Below, one piece after another: positions 38,387-50,075 of a stretch of 64,000 bases of DNA. Position 1 is the stretch's first letter. Each line of letters starts with the position of its first letter. The stretch is taken from assembly GCA_950295325.1 (NCBI GenBank), contig OX485803.1:37525554-37589553 (forward strand). Reading direction: 5' to 3'. The position numbers were made by a program, and so were the translations under genes. The notes below the pieces were generated by a model that saw nothing but the letters and a program-made list of their open reading frames with translations, was not told where the DNA came from and did no database searches. This stretch comes from Polytrichum commune. Lineage: Eukaryota; Streptophyta; Polytrichopsida; Polytrichales; Polytrichaceae.

Positions 38387-38735
38387 AGTAGAGGCACCCA
38401 TAACCAATCACTTGAGAGATTTTGCACCAGATCAAGAAAAGTAAAAGGCGGTGCAAAGTTTCCCGTGTAGGAAGATAGAAATCAAGAGGACTGCAATTTT
38501 TTTGGTAATTTTATTCCTTAAATTGGTATTACTATGAGTTCTTGAAGCCAAAAGTTGGCTCAAACAAATTTTCAATGTCTAGAGTCTACAATAAATGCTC
38601 ATTTTGAGATGAATACCTCCTCACTTTAGCACTAAAAAACCAGGGACATGTGTCATGGCACTATCGATTTCGCCCTAATCGAAATTATGGTGCCCTATTG
38701 ATTCACGATGGCGTTCTGATCAAGAATAGCTCTAC
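38387..38735 (-). mobile_element. MITE family D, copy 3 (inverted)
   Basis: The reverse complement aligns along its length with 21894-22269 and 46309-46684, including TGCCATGACACATG, TCCTCTTGATTTCTATCTTC, GCACCGCC and AAGTGATTGGTTATGGGTGC. The landmarks identify a fairly well-kept copy of about 350 bp. Confidence 0.65.
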
Positions 38736-39199
38736 ACTTGTTTCCCATGTGCCTTCTTGGCACAAACCCTTCTTGTTTCCTTGTCCCACAACCAAACCAC
38801 CCTCTTGGTGACCATCTTCTACTTGCATTCTTCTCCCTTTTTGAGGTAGCCAACCATTCTTGATCACCGCCCCATTTTCGTAGCTTAGGCCAACCTACTT
38901 TTGTGCAACACAATATCAATATCTGATCAAGGTTGACATGCCAAAGGTCAGTGGCTAAGTTGATAACTAGATTTGGACTGTAAGCACATTTGGGTGCAAC
39001 AATTATCGATTACAGGAATCAAGCATTCTCGGTTTCTAATAGATCAACGATTTAAAAAAGAAGATGGCCTATATCGTGAGTATAGGTTGAAGAGAATACA
39101 CACTTGAAAAATTTATAGTAAATTTGGTTATTGCAGAAATATCAAAAAAATGAACATCTTCTAACTTTTGTTTCTCCACAATTAAAGTAATTTTTCCAT

Positions 39200-39342
39200 C
39201 AAGTAAAGACGTTAATGTATTCCTAAACAACCAATGCGACCTTTGTTGGTTAAAAATGAGATGTACAATAAACAGTTATAGTGTTGTGTGATTCCAAATA
39301 GTAAGTGACACTAAATGTCATATTTAGTGCACTTCAAGCTAT
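39200..39342 (-). mobile_element. MITE family E, inverted partial copy
   Basis: The reverse complement matches the left part of the copy at 37694: GCACTAAATATGACATTTAG, CACTTACTATTTGGAAT, AACTGTTTATTGTACATCT, and ACAAAGGTCG. The other end is lost. Confidence 0.6.
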
Positions 39343-39540
39343 CTGTGGTTAACATGCCTTGCATCTCGTCAGAAATTTTCTATTTTAAGGGGCAGTAGTT
39401 ATGCCAAGCCCAACTCTCAAGTTTACATGCTGGTCCAGAGGATAAGGATGAGATAGATATACGGTGTCTAATAAGGCCAATAATATACGCACATTAAACA
39501 GGAATATTACTAATACCTTTCAAGAACTAGAATCACATAT

Positions 39541-39994
39541 GGTTGTGCATTCTCTCTCTCTCTAGAGCTGCGCGCCGGTCCGCCCCACCAGCCGCCTGGC
39601 GGAGGTCCACGTGGCCCCCCGCAGTTGGCCGGATGGGAGTGTGTGCAGACCTATGCATGAAGCTCACACGTCAGGCGGGCAGAGAACGTCTTGCTGCCCC
39701 AATCTCTGCTTCTGCCCACTTCCCGCATTCATCTTCATGGACCTTTGTACCTCAATATGTGTCTGTGAGTGTGAGAGAGGAAGGAGAGAGGGAGTTTGAA
39801 ATTGTTCCGCAATAAGATACTTGCAAAGATATTATCAGGCGGAGGGCGGTGAACCCGTGGCTTCCAGGCTAGGGTGGATGGTCCGCTTCGCTACCCTCGT
39901 TGGCGGAGCTGGATGAGATTCATTGTCTCCGCCAGGGGGAGTGGCTAATGGTTGCTCATGTGCGCGGCACCTCTCTCTCATTCACGTGCGCCCT
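39541..39994 (+). other. GC-rich island next to retroelement copy B
   Basis: About 450 bp much richer in G and C than anything nearby, with CpG-rich blocks (GCGCGCCGG, GGCGGAGGGCGGTGAACC, CTCCGCCAGG). The frames across it differ in every phase and show no domain, so I do not call a gene. It ends in a GT/CT/CA microsatellite and then the retroelement. It may be a 5' region of the element, a separate captured fragment or a SINE-like insertion. Confidence 0.4.
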
Positions 39995-40008
39995 CTGTGT
40001 GTGTGTGT

Positions 40009-40073
<65 letters not shown>

Positions 40074-42076
40074 ACACACACACACACACACACACACTTG
40101 ATGAGATAGTATGTGGGCATTATACCTACTTTTCGTCACTAGTGACATGCCCTACCACGCTAAGACAATTCTCCTCCCCATTTACCCGAGACAAAGTATT
40201 CGGATCAATAGGAACATCATTCCAACATAAATGGATAGGGAACGGGTATGCCCACCCACATACAGAAGAGGACATACAACAAGCCCTACACTGGGCAAGA
40301 CTTGCAGCCCAAAATAACCCAGATACAATTACAATACTCATAACAACCGACCCAAATTGGTACCACAACCTCCAACCCCATGTAGGCCATTTTCCAGATT
40401 CCCACGTCATCACACACTTTAAAGCGGACACCATTATATACGATGAACCCACAATACCACCAGAACTACGTATTGAACCCCACACAAAAAGCCGTGACAT
40501 CCACATACTATGCATACACCACAAAACCACGTCACTCGGCCCAAGAAATTATGCACACCAAATGGGCATTATTGGTAATACCTTACAAATACCCATTATA
40601 TTTAACACAACGGCACCACCCACACCAATAAACACCCTAGTAAACCGTAGCAAGAAATGGTCCCAACTCACATACCCTCCCCCGCCTACGACCCAAGTTA
40701 CTAATGTCCCCATAAACACAAACCAAGACATATGCCTCCCCCTCAAATATCAACCACAGTTCTGCTACTACACAGACGGATCATTCATCCCACCCAAAGA
40801 AATAACCCAAGGACATTGGAAACGAGAAAAAGCAGGATATGACATATATAATCCTTTTAAAAACCTCCAAATCGCAGAAAGACTACCCGAACTCCAAAAT
40901 ATACTAAGAGCTGAACTAATGGCTATTCACCATACCCTCCGCCTCCTCACTACTACATATCAAAACGAACCGGCACACATCTTCACAGATTGTCTTAATG
41001 TGCTATACCTACTAAACACACAAACAAAACACCCAACCCTACATAATAGCCACCCAGACAAAAAGATACTCGAATCTATCATAGAGATGTTGCAATCCCG
41101 CACACAAACCACCACACTCCATAAAGTCAAACCACACACAAACATTAGTGGTAACGAACAAGCGGACAAATTAGCCAAAATGGGATGTGAACTCGAACAT
41201 AGAAATGCCATAATCACATATGAACATGCACACCCCACGCCATACTATCTACATAAAGACTGGTGGCACTCAATGCAAGAAACACCAGATAAAGGCCCCA
41301 TCCGACACCTTGGTAAATACATTGCTAAACATGACAAAAAACATGACCTATCCATTATAGCAACCCAAACACATCAACTACACAAGTGGCTCGACAACAA
41401 AGATATTGACAAAACACTATCAAACGATTTTTGGAACAACCCGATCATCACAGATAAACAAAAAACATGCCTAGTAAAATTCAGAACCGGACAATACATG
41501 GGACATGCTAGAAAACAACTCTTCTTCGGAAGAAATGCATACCCCTCACATACGTACCCCCTATGCAACTCACAAGAAGCAGACACATGGTTACATGTAC
41601 TCCTCAAATGTAAACAACAACACATACATGCACTAATAACAAAAAGACATAACAAAGCCGTATGGGAAATACGCAAACTTCTCATCTCAAATAAAATAAC
41701 AAGGTACTACACACTTATGAATGCAGGTACATATAATGAGCTCCCCCAAGAAAACACAGTACCATCATGGTTACTTCCATGCACATGTAACACCCAAAGG
41801 TGTCACTGCAACGCTAGGCTCAAACCCGACATATTATGTATACTGGGACACCCATATAAATCCCCACCACCAGACGCACCCACACCGGAACTTACCGTCC
41901 AATTTATAGAATTCATGTACTATAATGATAGGTTCTCCACAAAATCACTAGAAAGAAAAATCACCAAATATCAACCGCTCATCAACAACATCAAAGAAAA
42001 AGGATGGAACGTAGCCCCGCTTATAGTACTAGCTGCAGGTGCCAGAGCCACAACATATATTCCTTCAATGGCATAA
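39923..42076 (+). CDS. retroelement ORF copy B: RNase H + zinc motif + PD-(D/E)XK-like endonuclease
   Basis: A 717-codon open frame; the first 60 codons are microsatellite read-through, so real coding starts near 40100. Residues about 85-230 are an N-terminal region (FSSPF, FGSIG, then ITTDPNWY and HVITHF) whose layout recalls PCIF1-type adenine methyltransferases with the NPPF motif lost; this is speculative. RNase H follows with a complete set: D285 (YTDGS), E331 (RAELMAI), D356 (FTDCLN), H405 and D415 (GNEQADKLAK). Next is a zinc-like C..H..C region whose first Cys is Tyr here but Cys in copy A, a CTCNTQRCHC cluster, and a KPDIL (D636)..FIEF (E663)..KITKY block as in restriction-like endonucleases of early-branching non-LTR elements. 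A TAA at 42074 is probably premature: the frame continues to 42229 and that tail is conserved in copies A and C. No reverse transcriptase is seen upstream, so the copy is 5'-truncated or the element keeps RT elsewhere. Confidence 0.7.
39995..40097. repeat. compound (GT)n(CT)n(CA)n microsatellite
   Basis: About 9 GT units, about 28 CT units and about 12 CA units in succession. It is read through in frame by the downstream retroelement ORF, which gives a Ser-Leu and Thr-His repeat that is not part of the real protein. Confidence 0.9.
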
Positions 42077-42229
42077 TTAGAGACAAAACTTAAACTCCCT
42101 ACATCACAAATTTGGAACACATTTAGACAAATTAACATGATCGCCACACAATATGCACATTCAATACTAGTCCATAAAAGGATGATAGAAAACAAACAAT
42201 CCATCGCCGACCTTCAACACAATATATAA
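42077..42229 (+). pseudogene. C-terminal extension of retroelement copy B after premature stop
   Basis: Fifty codons in the same frame after the TAA at 42074-42076, ending at TAA 42227-42229. They align with the tails of copies A and C (for example HKRMIENKQ against NKRKLDNKQ). The stop therefore interrupts an originally longer protein. Beyond it comes a C12 run at 42256-42267 and no poly-A tail. Confidence 0.6.
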
Positions 42230-42267
42230 AATACATCCTACACCCAACACACTCACCCCCCCCCCCC

Positions 42268-44346
42268 TCCCCCTAGTCCATGATTACCGGCTAACCGGTA
42301 AAGAACCACTAGTTACTCAAATAGTGTCTACTCCCTGCAAAGGGTGAAGTAGTATTACATCCTAAACCACTACCCTGGGGTATGGTCAAGGATGTCCTAC
42401 GAACAGACACTCTATTCACTCCGGCCTCCCTAGAGAGACCGGAGTTCTTCTTCTTGGGCATTATAGAGTCCCCCTTCCTTATCCTCAATTGGACACTTTT
42501 CATATTTGAGTGGTATATGGCATGGCTTTTAGTTATCTTTTATGCAATTGAGGATGGGTGGATGATGAAGCAAACATTGTTTCAAAGCTACTACAAAATG
42601 GTCGATTGTCAATGGTGACAATGTGTCATGTGTGAGCGGGCAATGCATAGATGATATGGCCATCAATTCATATGCACATGTGCAATAGGCTGGTCCAACA
42701 CATGCCCAAACTACAATATGTACATCAATCCTTAACTTCCCAAAGCCCATGCAAGGGTTATTTTGAGTGCATTTCACTCAATGTCAGTTGTGGAATTTTC
42801 ATGGACAAGTTTTGAGGTTAAAATGGGGATTTGTCAGTAGGATCTTGAAACATGGGAGATGAGCTATAACGAGGGACAAAACGGGCATGAATAACCCTTG
42901 CGAAATTTAGATTATAACAATTGAATGAAGTGATGCACAAGAAAATGCATGCCATATTCAATCTCCCCAAAAAGACCTTTGATCAATCAAATTCACCAAG
43001 AAAGGGAGTGGAAGGATTGTGTTCCACTAGATGGGAACAACCTCGGGGGGTTCACTCGCGAAAAATCGTAGAACAATGTGCGATAAAAAATAGGGTCTAA
43101 TATATTCATTGTAGATAAATTTTGTAAAAAACTTACATATAATATAGGGGGTTTTTAAATAGTGAAAAAGGATTACATGTAAAATACAATCACACCTTTA
43201 TTTTGAAAAATACCATGCCTTATAATCTTTTCTGCAAGGTAAATAGCCCCCCAATAAATAGGTCCCGAACGCACGTGTATGCAGAATATAAGAGGGAGTA
43301 AACCCCCGGAGGGAACAACTCAATAATTGACCATCTCCATAAATTCCCATGCCAATATGTGCAAATCACAATAAGCTAGCCACCTTGCCTTTGGAGTATG
43401 TAAAGTGTCCCATATTTCTAACCAATGTATGCGAAGAATCCCTTAAAAATTTGAGAATATCCAAATGTTAAATCGAACAGTTGATGTGAGCACAAATGCC
43501 ATTTCTACATGAACATCCAAAAACATCTCACATTTGTCAAAATAAACATCTTTGATGTTCATGCAGAGTTTGCATTAAAGTGACAACTATTGATTGGAGT
43601 CAACACCCTCACATGAACTCCCAACATAACAAAAAATATGACCACTTCCCACTTTGACACATTTTAACATATTCTAATCATCTATGAATTGCCCAACTCA
43701 TGTGTCTATTTATATATACGGTAGCCATCTTGATTTGATGCATATAGCCATTTTGATTGTGCATGAATGCGTTTGGTGGGGTTAATGTTGGGAAGTGATC
43801 ATCCATTCACTAGAAATTGATTGCTTGGAAAGTTAGGGTTTAAAGATCAATATCACTAATACATTCCAAGAAACTTCTCTCTCTCTCTCGCGCTCGCACG
43901 CTTGTGGTAAGTGAGCCTATGTGGGGCTAATGCGGTCACCCTTCTTAGTGATATGACAATGCTTCTTAGTTAAGAGTAGACACATGTTATGATGAGATCG
44001 AACTTTGTGCTCCAAATTCTTATAGACACCATCCTAGATTCAATAATTAACACAATGGGGACTGTAGCCTATGTGAGATCACTTAATGAGAGAAAGAAAC
44101 CTCATCTTCACTTTGACCTCTTATAATTTCTTGTGTCTTGTGAAACTTGAAATGACGAGACGCATGAGGTTGAACTGCTAACTGGATAAACAAATCCCGT
44201 GATTTGATCCGAAGGCCATGATCACCTGTGGAGTTGGAAGTGCCTACATGGCCACACACCTTATTATCAGGTGTGGGAGCTAGCTAGTTAGCTCAGAGGC
44301 CTGAATTCAGGCAGCTGCCATTGATCAGCAGACTGGCTCTGGAAGC
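42268..44346. other. gene-free stretch
   Basis: No recognisable coding frame. The first 200 bp include ACTCCGGCCTCCCTAGAGAG and its inverse AGACCGGAGTTC, a small palindrome that may be part of the 3' region of retroelement copy B. A short CT run is present near 43877. Confidence 0.45.
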
Positions 44347-44399
44347 AGCAGCAGCAGCAGCAGCGGAAAGGCCCAAAGCACGAGGAAGCTCCGACTTGG

Positions 44400-45049
44400 T
44401 ATATCGTAGACATGCTACTAACCGTGCAACACCACTTACCGTGCACGTCACGATACTCCACCATGCCACTTACCGTGTACTTATAATCTCGGCCGTCAAA
44501 TTATATCACATGCAATCTCAACCGTCCGATGTCTCTCAAACTCAATCATGACCGCGCCAATGACCTAAAACATCACTGTCAACTCACACTCATCATGGAG
44601 TTTCCTTCAGTCGAATCACATAGCAAGGTGTAGATGTAGCAATTTGATGAAGATGAAAAGAGCAGACCTTGCCATGGCCAAAAAAGAAGCAAAAATTTCA
44701 ACAACAACTTGAGAAGAAAATGGCTACACAAGTCAAAAGGACAATATCAAAACCTCATCAATTTCCTATGCCTACAAAGAAGAGGGCAACATTTGTAGCT
44801 CCTTTAGTGAAACCTAGCATGCACGGTTAGTGAATGGCACATTGATCACACATTGATGCATATAGTTGTGAACTTGATTGTAGAAAGGTTATAACTTTTC
44901 AAATACAATTGTCATTTCATTTTACCACAATACTCTCATCTCATTTACTAATTACAAATTTAAAAAATAAAAATAAAAAGGTTTAACCCACCTTGTGGAG
45001 AACCATTTGAAACCCAAATATGCACGGTTAGTAGCATGTCTACGATATA
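44400..45049. mobile_element. 650-bp element with perfect 29-bp terminal inverted repeats
   Basis: 29 bases at 44400-44428 recur exactly in inverse form at 45021-45049 (inner core GCATGTCTACGATATA at the right end). Each arm begins or ends with TATA, so a TA target duplication as in Tc1/mariner (Stowaway) elements is possible but cannot be told apart from the TIR itself. A third partial copy of the arm (TGCACGGTTAGT) lies at 44822. Several CTTACCGTG motifs occur inside the left half. No transposase. The perfect arms suggest recent activity. Confidence 0.6.
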
Positions 45050-45079
45050 TCATGTTGCCTTCCCCGTTTCCCCAGCAAC

Positions 45080-45300
45080 AAGGGGGTCGGAAGCTATGAT
45101 CGGGGAGAACTGGCGGTTAGTTAGTTACAGATTAACCGGTTGAAGTTCAAGACTCCAGGAAAATTACCGATCGTTTTAGAGGAATTTATAGAATATGTCC
45201 CAGTTTAATAAAGGACAACCGAAGGATGTCAACATGTAACCGGTTGGACTAGCAAACATTAGGATTTCAATCGATTATGTCCAAAAATCTCCCCGATCAT
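45080..45300 (-). repeat. AACCGGTT-bearing repeat family C, copy 2
   Basis: Reverse complement of 35575-35790: starts at the CTGGCGGTTAGTTAGTTACAG end and runs to CATGTAACCGGTTGGA and on to the CCAAAAATCT end. The TCCCCGATCAT flank repeats at both sides (GATCGGGGAGA near 45097 and TCCCCGATCATTGG near 45290), which may be an inverted end. Confidence 0.6.
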
Positions 45301-45321
45301 TGGTCGGAAGGTCAGAATTTA

Positions 45322-45912
45322 GGGTTGCTTCGCACACTATGGCCGTCCAAGTCGAGAGGCCGTGGGATTGAGTGGCCAACCTTTGTTGAGAGTCCAAAGA
45401 AATGGGCTGAAAATAGCCAACCAATAAACTATAGGAATTGGAGCTTCTGGCCGGGCAGAGTGTGAAGCCTCCAAAGGCCAAGGCCAAAGTCCAAACCTTT
45501 GGCCATGAACTCCCACGGCCTCTCGACTTGGACGGCCATAGTGTGAAGCCCTTCCAAGGCCAAGCTCAAAGTCCAAACCCGAACGAGCATCCCATTTTAT
45601 TCCTTGCCCGAAACAACCCCTCCAATCTAATGGTCAAGATCTTGTCAATGATTGATTTTTTTCACCAAAAAAAGAAAAGAAAAGAAAGTGACGGCCTCTC
45701 GACTAGGGTTCGGGTTTCCATTCCCATCCGATCCAAACTTCCTTCGATAGTCCATTGCCTTTGTCAAAAAGTAAGCATTCTAAATCACGACAACCTTCGG
45801 ACTTCGGCCCGAGTGTGAAGGGTCGAGAAGCTGGACTCTTGGTTTCTTGCAATCGGATTGGTGGAAATCGACGGCCTCTCGACCTTCGGCCATAGATAGT
45901 GTGAAGTGGCCC
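45322..45912. mobile_element. PIF/Harbinger-like TIR element with CGAGAGGCCG modules
   Basis: A 591-bp element between TTA duplications (45319-45321 and 45913-45915). Left end GGGTTGCTTCGCACACTATGG, right end ATAGTGTGAAGTGGCCC. The interior is collinear with the element at 62136-62594 but has an extra segment of about 100 bp (about 45470-45560) that repeats the left subterminal region in inverse orientation. The frames inside (45275-45818 and reverse) arise from these repeats and are not genes. Confidence 0.75.
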
Positions 45913-46308
45913 TTAAATCCAACATGGCTGCCACCCGGCTGCACCTTGAGGCCGGAGAAACAAACAGTCAAAAACAAACAAGCGCCGGTCGTCGCTGACC
46001 CTAATACCTTCCTTAAGATCTGGAGCTGTTGGAGTACATTTTCCTTAAAATGTTGGTGACTGCAGCAACGACACCGAGCCTGAAGGACACACTGGAGATG
46101 ATGCGACCTTTATTATATAATTTAGTGCTATTTTAATTCATGCAACCAACTTGGAGCAAGTGAGATTTTCCCTGAAACTGGGCTGCAAGAAAGGAAGCCA
46201 GGAGCACCAGCCTGGTGATCACAAGCGGTTATAATGTATGGAGGTCGGTTTGTCGTCAACGAGCAGTAGGTTAGCACTATGTGTATGTGATATGAATGCA
46301 ACAATTCT

Positions 46309-46684
46309 AGTAGAGGTGCTACTCCCGATCAAGACCCCGTCGGTAATTTATAGGGTATCGGAATTTCGATCAAGCTAGGGTTGAATTTCGATTAGGTCGG
46401 AGGCAATAGTGCCATGACACATGCCTTGGTTTTGAGTGGTAAAGTGAGGAGGAATGAGTGGTTGAAAAGAGTGGCTATGACGGACTGTGGACATTGAGAA
46501 TATGTTCGGATCAACTTTTGGTTTCAAAACTTTACAGTAGTTTCAATGGAAGGAACCAAATCACTAAAAAATTTACAATCCTCCTGATTTCTATCTTCGT
46601 ACATGGGATGAAATGTGCACCGCCTAGCTAATACGTCTCACGATTTGGCGCAGAGGCTCTTAAGTGATCGGTTTCACTCCACCT
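46309..46684 (+). mobile_element. MITE family D, copy 2
   Basis: Collinear with 21894-22269 over its length (GATCAAGACCCCGTCGG, TATAGGGTATCGGAATT, AAAGTGAGGAGGAATGAGTGG, CTGATTTCTATCTTCGTACA, CTTAAGTGATCGGTTTCACT). Left end CTAGTAGAGGTGC. No coding capacity. Confidence 0.65.
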
Positions 46685-46899
46685 GCGAGTGTCATTTCGC
46701 GTTGCCAGATTAACACCCTGTGGAATCACCTCAGTGAGAAGGGCTTGGCAGCCGCATGAAATCTCAAAGATATGGACCCTTCGCTAATGCAGGGGGGCAG
46801 CCTTGTCACTGTTCATGTATATTGTCTAAGGATGTCAAAGGAAGCTTTAATGGAGTTTAAAGTAGTCAAACCCAGACTTGGTTGTGAAAATCAAACATT

Positions 46900-46921
46900 T
46901 ATATATATATATATATATATA
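46900..46921. repeat. (TA)n microsatellite
   Basis: About 11 TA units. Confidence 0.85.
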
Positions 46922-49799
46922 CGGACACTTGAAGTACCACTTTGACCTCTATTTGAGCCACTAAATTCGGCACTCTGCAGCGAAATAATTGTTGCCATGT
47001 GGGGCCTGAGTGGCAGTTGATATTCCAGTCACTGCCCGTCACGCCTTCCATGCTGCCTTTCTCCGCTGAATTCAATCCATGAGCGATTCCTTGGATTTAG
47101 AGTTAATTTCCCACACATGAAGAATGGTGTCGATAGGAGATGCAGTGCTGGAAATCCTAAATTTTATTATTGGAACTGAAAAAGTGAAATCTGATATGGG
47201 GTCATGAGGTTGAACATGGCCAAAAAGTTCAGTTGTTGTCTGGGATGTGAGTTTAAGCCTCACTTTCTCAAGGAATATTCTATTTCTGTCGAGGAACTGA
47301 ATATATGGACACAATGATGGGGCATGCATGTTCATGCATGTATATTATCTTGTATTGTAAGTGGAGAAACACGTTGAGACTCACTCCACAGCAGTAAACA
47401 GTATAAATCCACTTTGTTGGTAACAAAGTGTGGATTATGACAAGTGTCCCTTAGATTCACATAATACGTAGTTACGGTGTAAATAGTGTAAACAATTGCA
47501 TAATGCAATGACAACATAATATTACTCAGCAACATGGGCCTTCAAAATATGACAGGAAGAATGTTGGGAGTTCGGTTTGAATCTAAGTCTCCTTGTGTAA
47601 CTTTTTGAGCATCCCTTTGTTATATTTTGAGGGCCCACGGAACAAGAGTTGCACGTTGAGTAATGTTATGAAACGTTTCGCCTCTATACATATATATACA
47701 ATATCCTAGGCACACCAACCATACATATCACATACCTACATTGACATGATTCATATACTACACTGAATATGGTGAATATTGTCGGCCACACTAATAATGA
47801 TGAATCAACAGTAAAAACATTGAGGATGATATTGTGGAAGCACACAATTCACCAACCCACATTATAAAACATTAGAGGTTTAAGCAACAAATGATGACAT
47901 CTTGTTCAAAATTTTGTTGTTTTTCATAAACTTAGATCTTTCCGTGCACTGAGTTCTAAAGACACAATATAAACTAGTAATTCTTAGCCATTTGGCTACA
48001 ATGACCATTCAAAGATATTCAATTATATACATAAATAAAACCTTTTAGAAACACCTTCATAACATATTAATTCATAATATTGTTATGTTCATGTCAAATG
48101 GTTTGATGTTTTCTCCGTCAATTCTTGGAGTGAGGAAGTGAGAAGTTGTGCTCTTTGGATTTGCATTCTCAATTGATTTCAATTGATACCTAACCCACAA
48201 GTAGAAGTGAAAGAATGAGAACACAATGAGTGTTGCATATTCAAGTGTAAGTAGTGTTGCATGTTATTTTCATGTGCTATGTTCTACATTGTAGGTCACA
48301 CTATACGATGCGAAAGGCCAGTCATATTGAGTCAAACCATGATAAAGTGTACCACTAAGGACTAAAAATAAAGAAGTCCTTGCATTTCAGAAGGACTCAT
48401 GTTTGAGGCAATATTATTGATTAAATCTACAAACCATGAATCAATTATGATGATTTTTTTAATAATTATGCTAAGTCTTGACTATAAACCTATGTAAAGT
48501 TTTTTTTTAAAAAGATGTTAATTGTTCAAGAAGTGTCAAGGATTGTGGGATAATGTTGATGCATGACACAATTTTGGTACACCTCAATGTGGTTGGACCC
48601 TATTATACATATTTCCATAGTATTATCCATAATAAGTGTAGTGATTGAGGTGTGTGTGTTTATGGTGGCCAAGCTTCCAAATCCACATACCAATCTAAAC
48701 TTCAGATCATGGAGTTGTAGAACTCCTTATGAGGTTATGCATCTATGCTTAAAATGACACTATCACTTCTAGTATATGCAAAATCATAACATGAGAAATA
48801 TATGCATGTCCAAGTATAACTAGACCAATGAAAACCCAACACTAGCTACCTAGCCACATATGACAAGTGACCACATCAAACATACATCACCGTAGGGTAT
48901 TAGGCATGGTTACTAACATGGTCATTGACAAGGTACTAACATGTTGCTAACATGATGTTGACATTTTCATGCTGATTCATCATGAGCATAGCATATTCCT
49001 AGTACTATTCTAGCCTCCTCTAATTTCATCATGCTAATTCTGAATTTCTCAATAAATTTTCACCATGTATGAAACTAGTAGAATGGACGAGTTTCAATAA
49101 ATTGGATATATTAGTCTTATGATCAAATATAAAGGAGTTTGTCAATACTAATATATTGAGGTTTTCCAATATTTTGGATGTTTTGAAATTGACGTCAAAT
49201 TAGGGAATTTATTGTAACATAGGAACTTAGGGTACTTCATTTTCAATTTGTTGTCATCCTTTACACGAGGTGCAAACACGAACTAACTTAATGGTGACTA
49301 AAATACGCATGAAAATTGAGCTTCTCAACAACAACTGACTAGAGCAAACATTAAATGGGTTCCATGACTCGCCCCAACGACTAGATCATAAGTATGGTTG
49401 CTTAGGAGGCACATAATACATGCAACGAACCATATTGAGAACTAGAAAGCCCCATGTTATCCAAAATTTTGTCAGGTGATGAAATTAAGTGGACGACATG
49501 CCCATGTTGTGATGCAAATTCTCACCTCCCACACAAGCAATTTTCCTAAGTCCCTTTTCTAAGCTCACTACTATAAACTCGTCTTCTCATTGCTGCAATA
49601 TCTTTGTTTCAAAATGAAATGTGTATTAACCCCATGATTTCATATGCCATAGCTTTCAAAAATGGGGAGTGATTGATGAGAGCCAACATGTCCACATAAG
49701 CAAATAATGCATTTCCCTCTTCTCGCGTGGGTTTGCCTGATTGTGAAGCCTCTGTGTTTGTGGACACATGCTGGATCTGTGAAGGGAGGAGATTTGATG
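46922..49799. other. gene-free stretch
   Basis: No recognisable coding frame or RNA gene. A short ACTACACTGAATATGGTG motif at 47757 resembles the ends of MITE families A and E, but no partner end was found. Confidence 0.5.
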
Positions 49800-50075
49800 A
49801 TGGGTCTTCACGTCATTAAAGATCCTAACTTGAATGCAAATTATGTTAATCAAGTCTTAATCGGACGCATATATTTACGTGGTATGTGGTTAAAGGTCGC
49901 TCCAAGAATGGATACCGTAAAGGCATGTATTTAAAAGATATTGGATTACATGTTCAAAATTATGATAATCGTTTCAAATTCAATAGTCAACATAATTTGG
50001 GGAACTCATATCACCGTTTAATGAGCATGAAAATCTTCACCTTGATAATGTATAAGATATTCATATGAGCTCCAA

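Noticed and set aside
39543-39815. Ala/Arg-rich frame in the GC island as an exon
   Set aside because: Composition is driven by GC content, there are no homologous motifs and no supporting splice context.
44321-44551. 76-codon frame with a poly-Ala run
   Set aside because: The Ala run is a GCA trinucleotide repeat and the frame crosses the arm of the 29-bp TIR element.
45275-45818. 126-codon and overlapping frames at 45.3-45.8 kb
   Set aside because: They fall in the PIF/Harbinger-like element and recur at 62.15-62.6 kb only as part of the same repeat.
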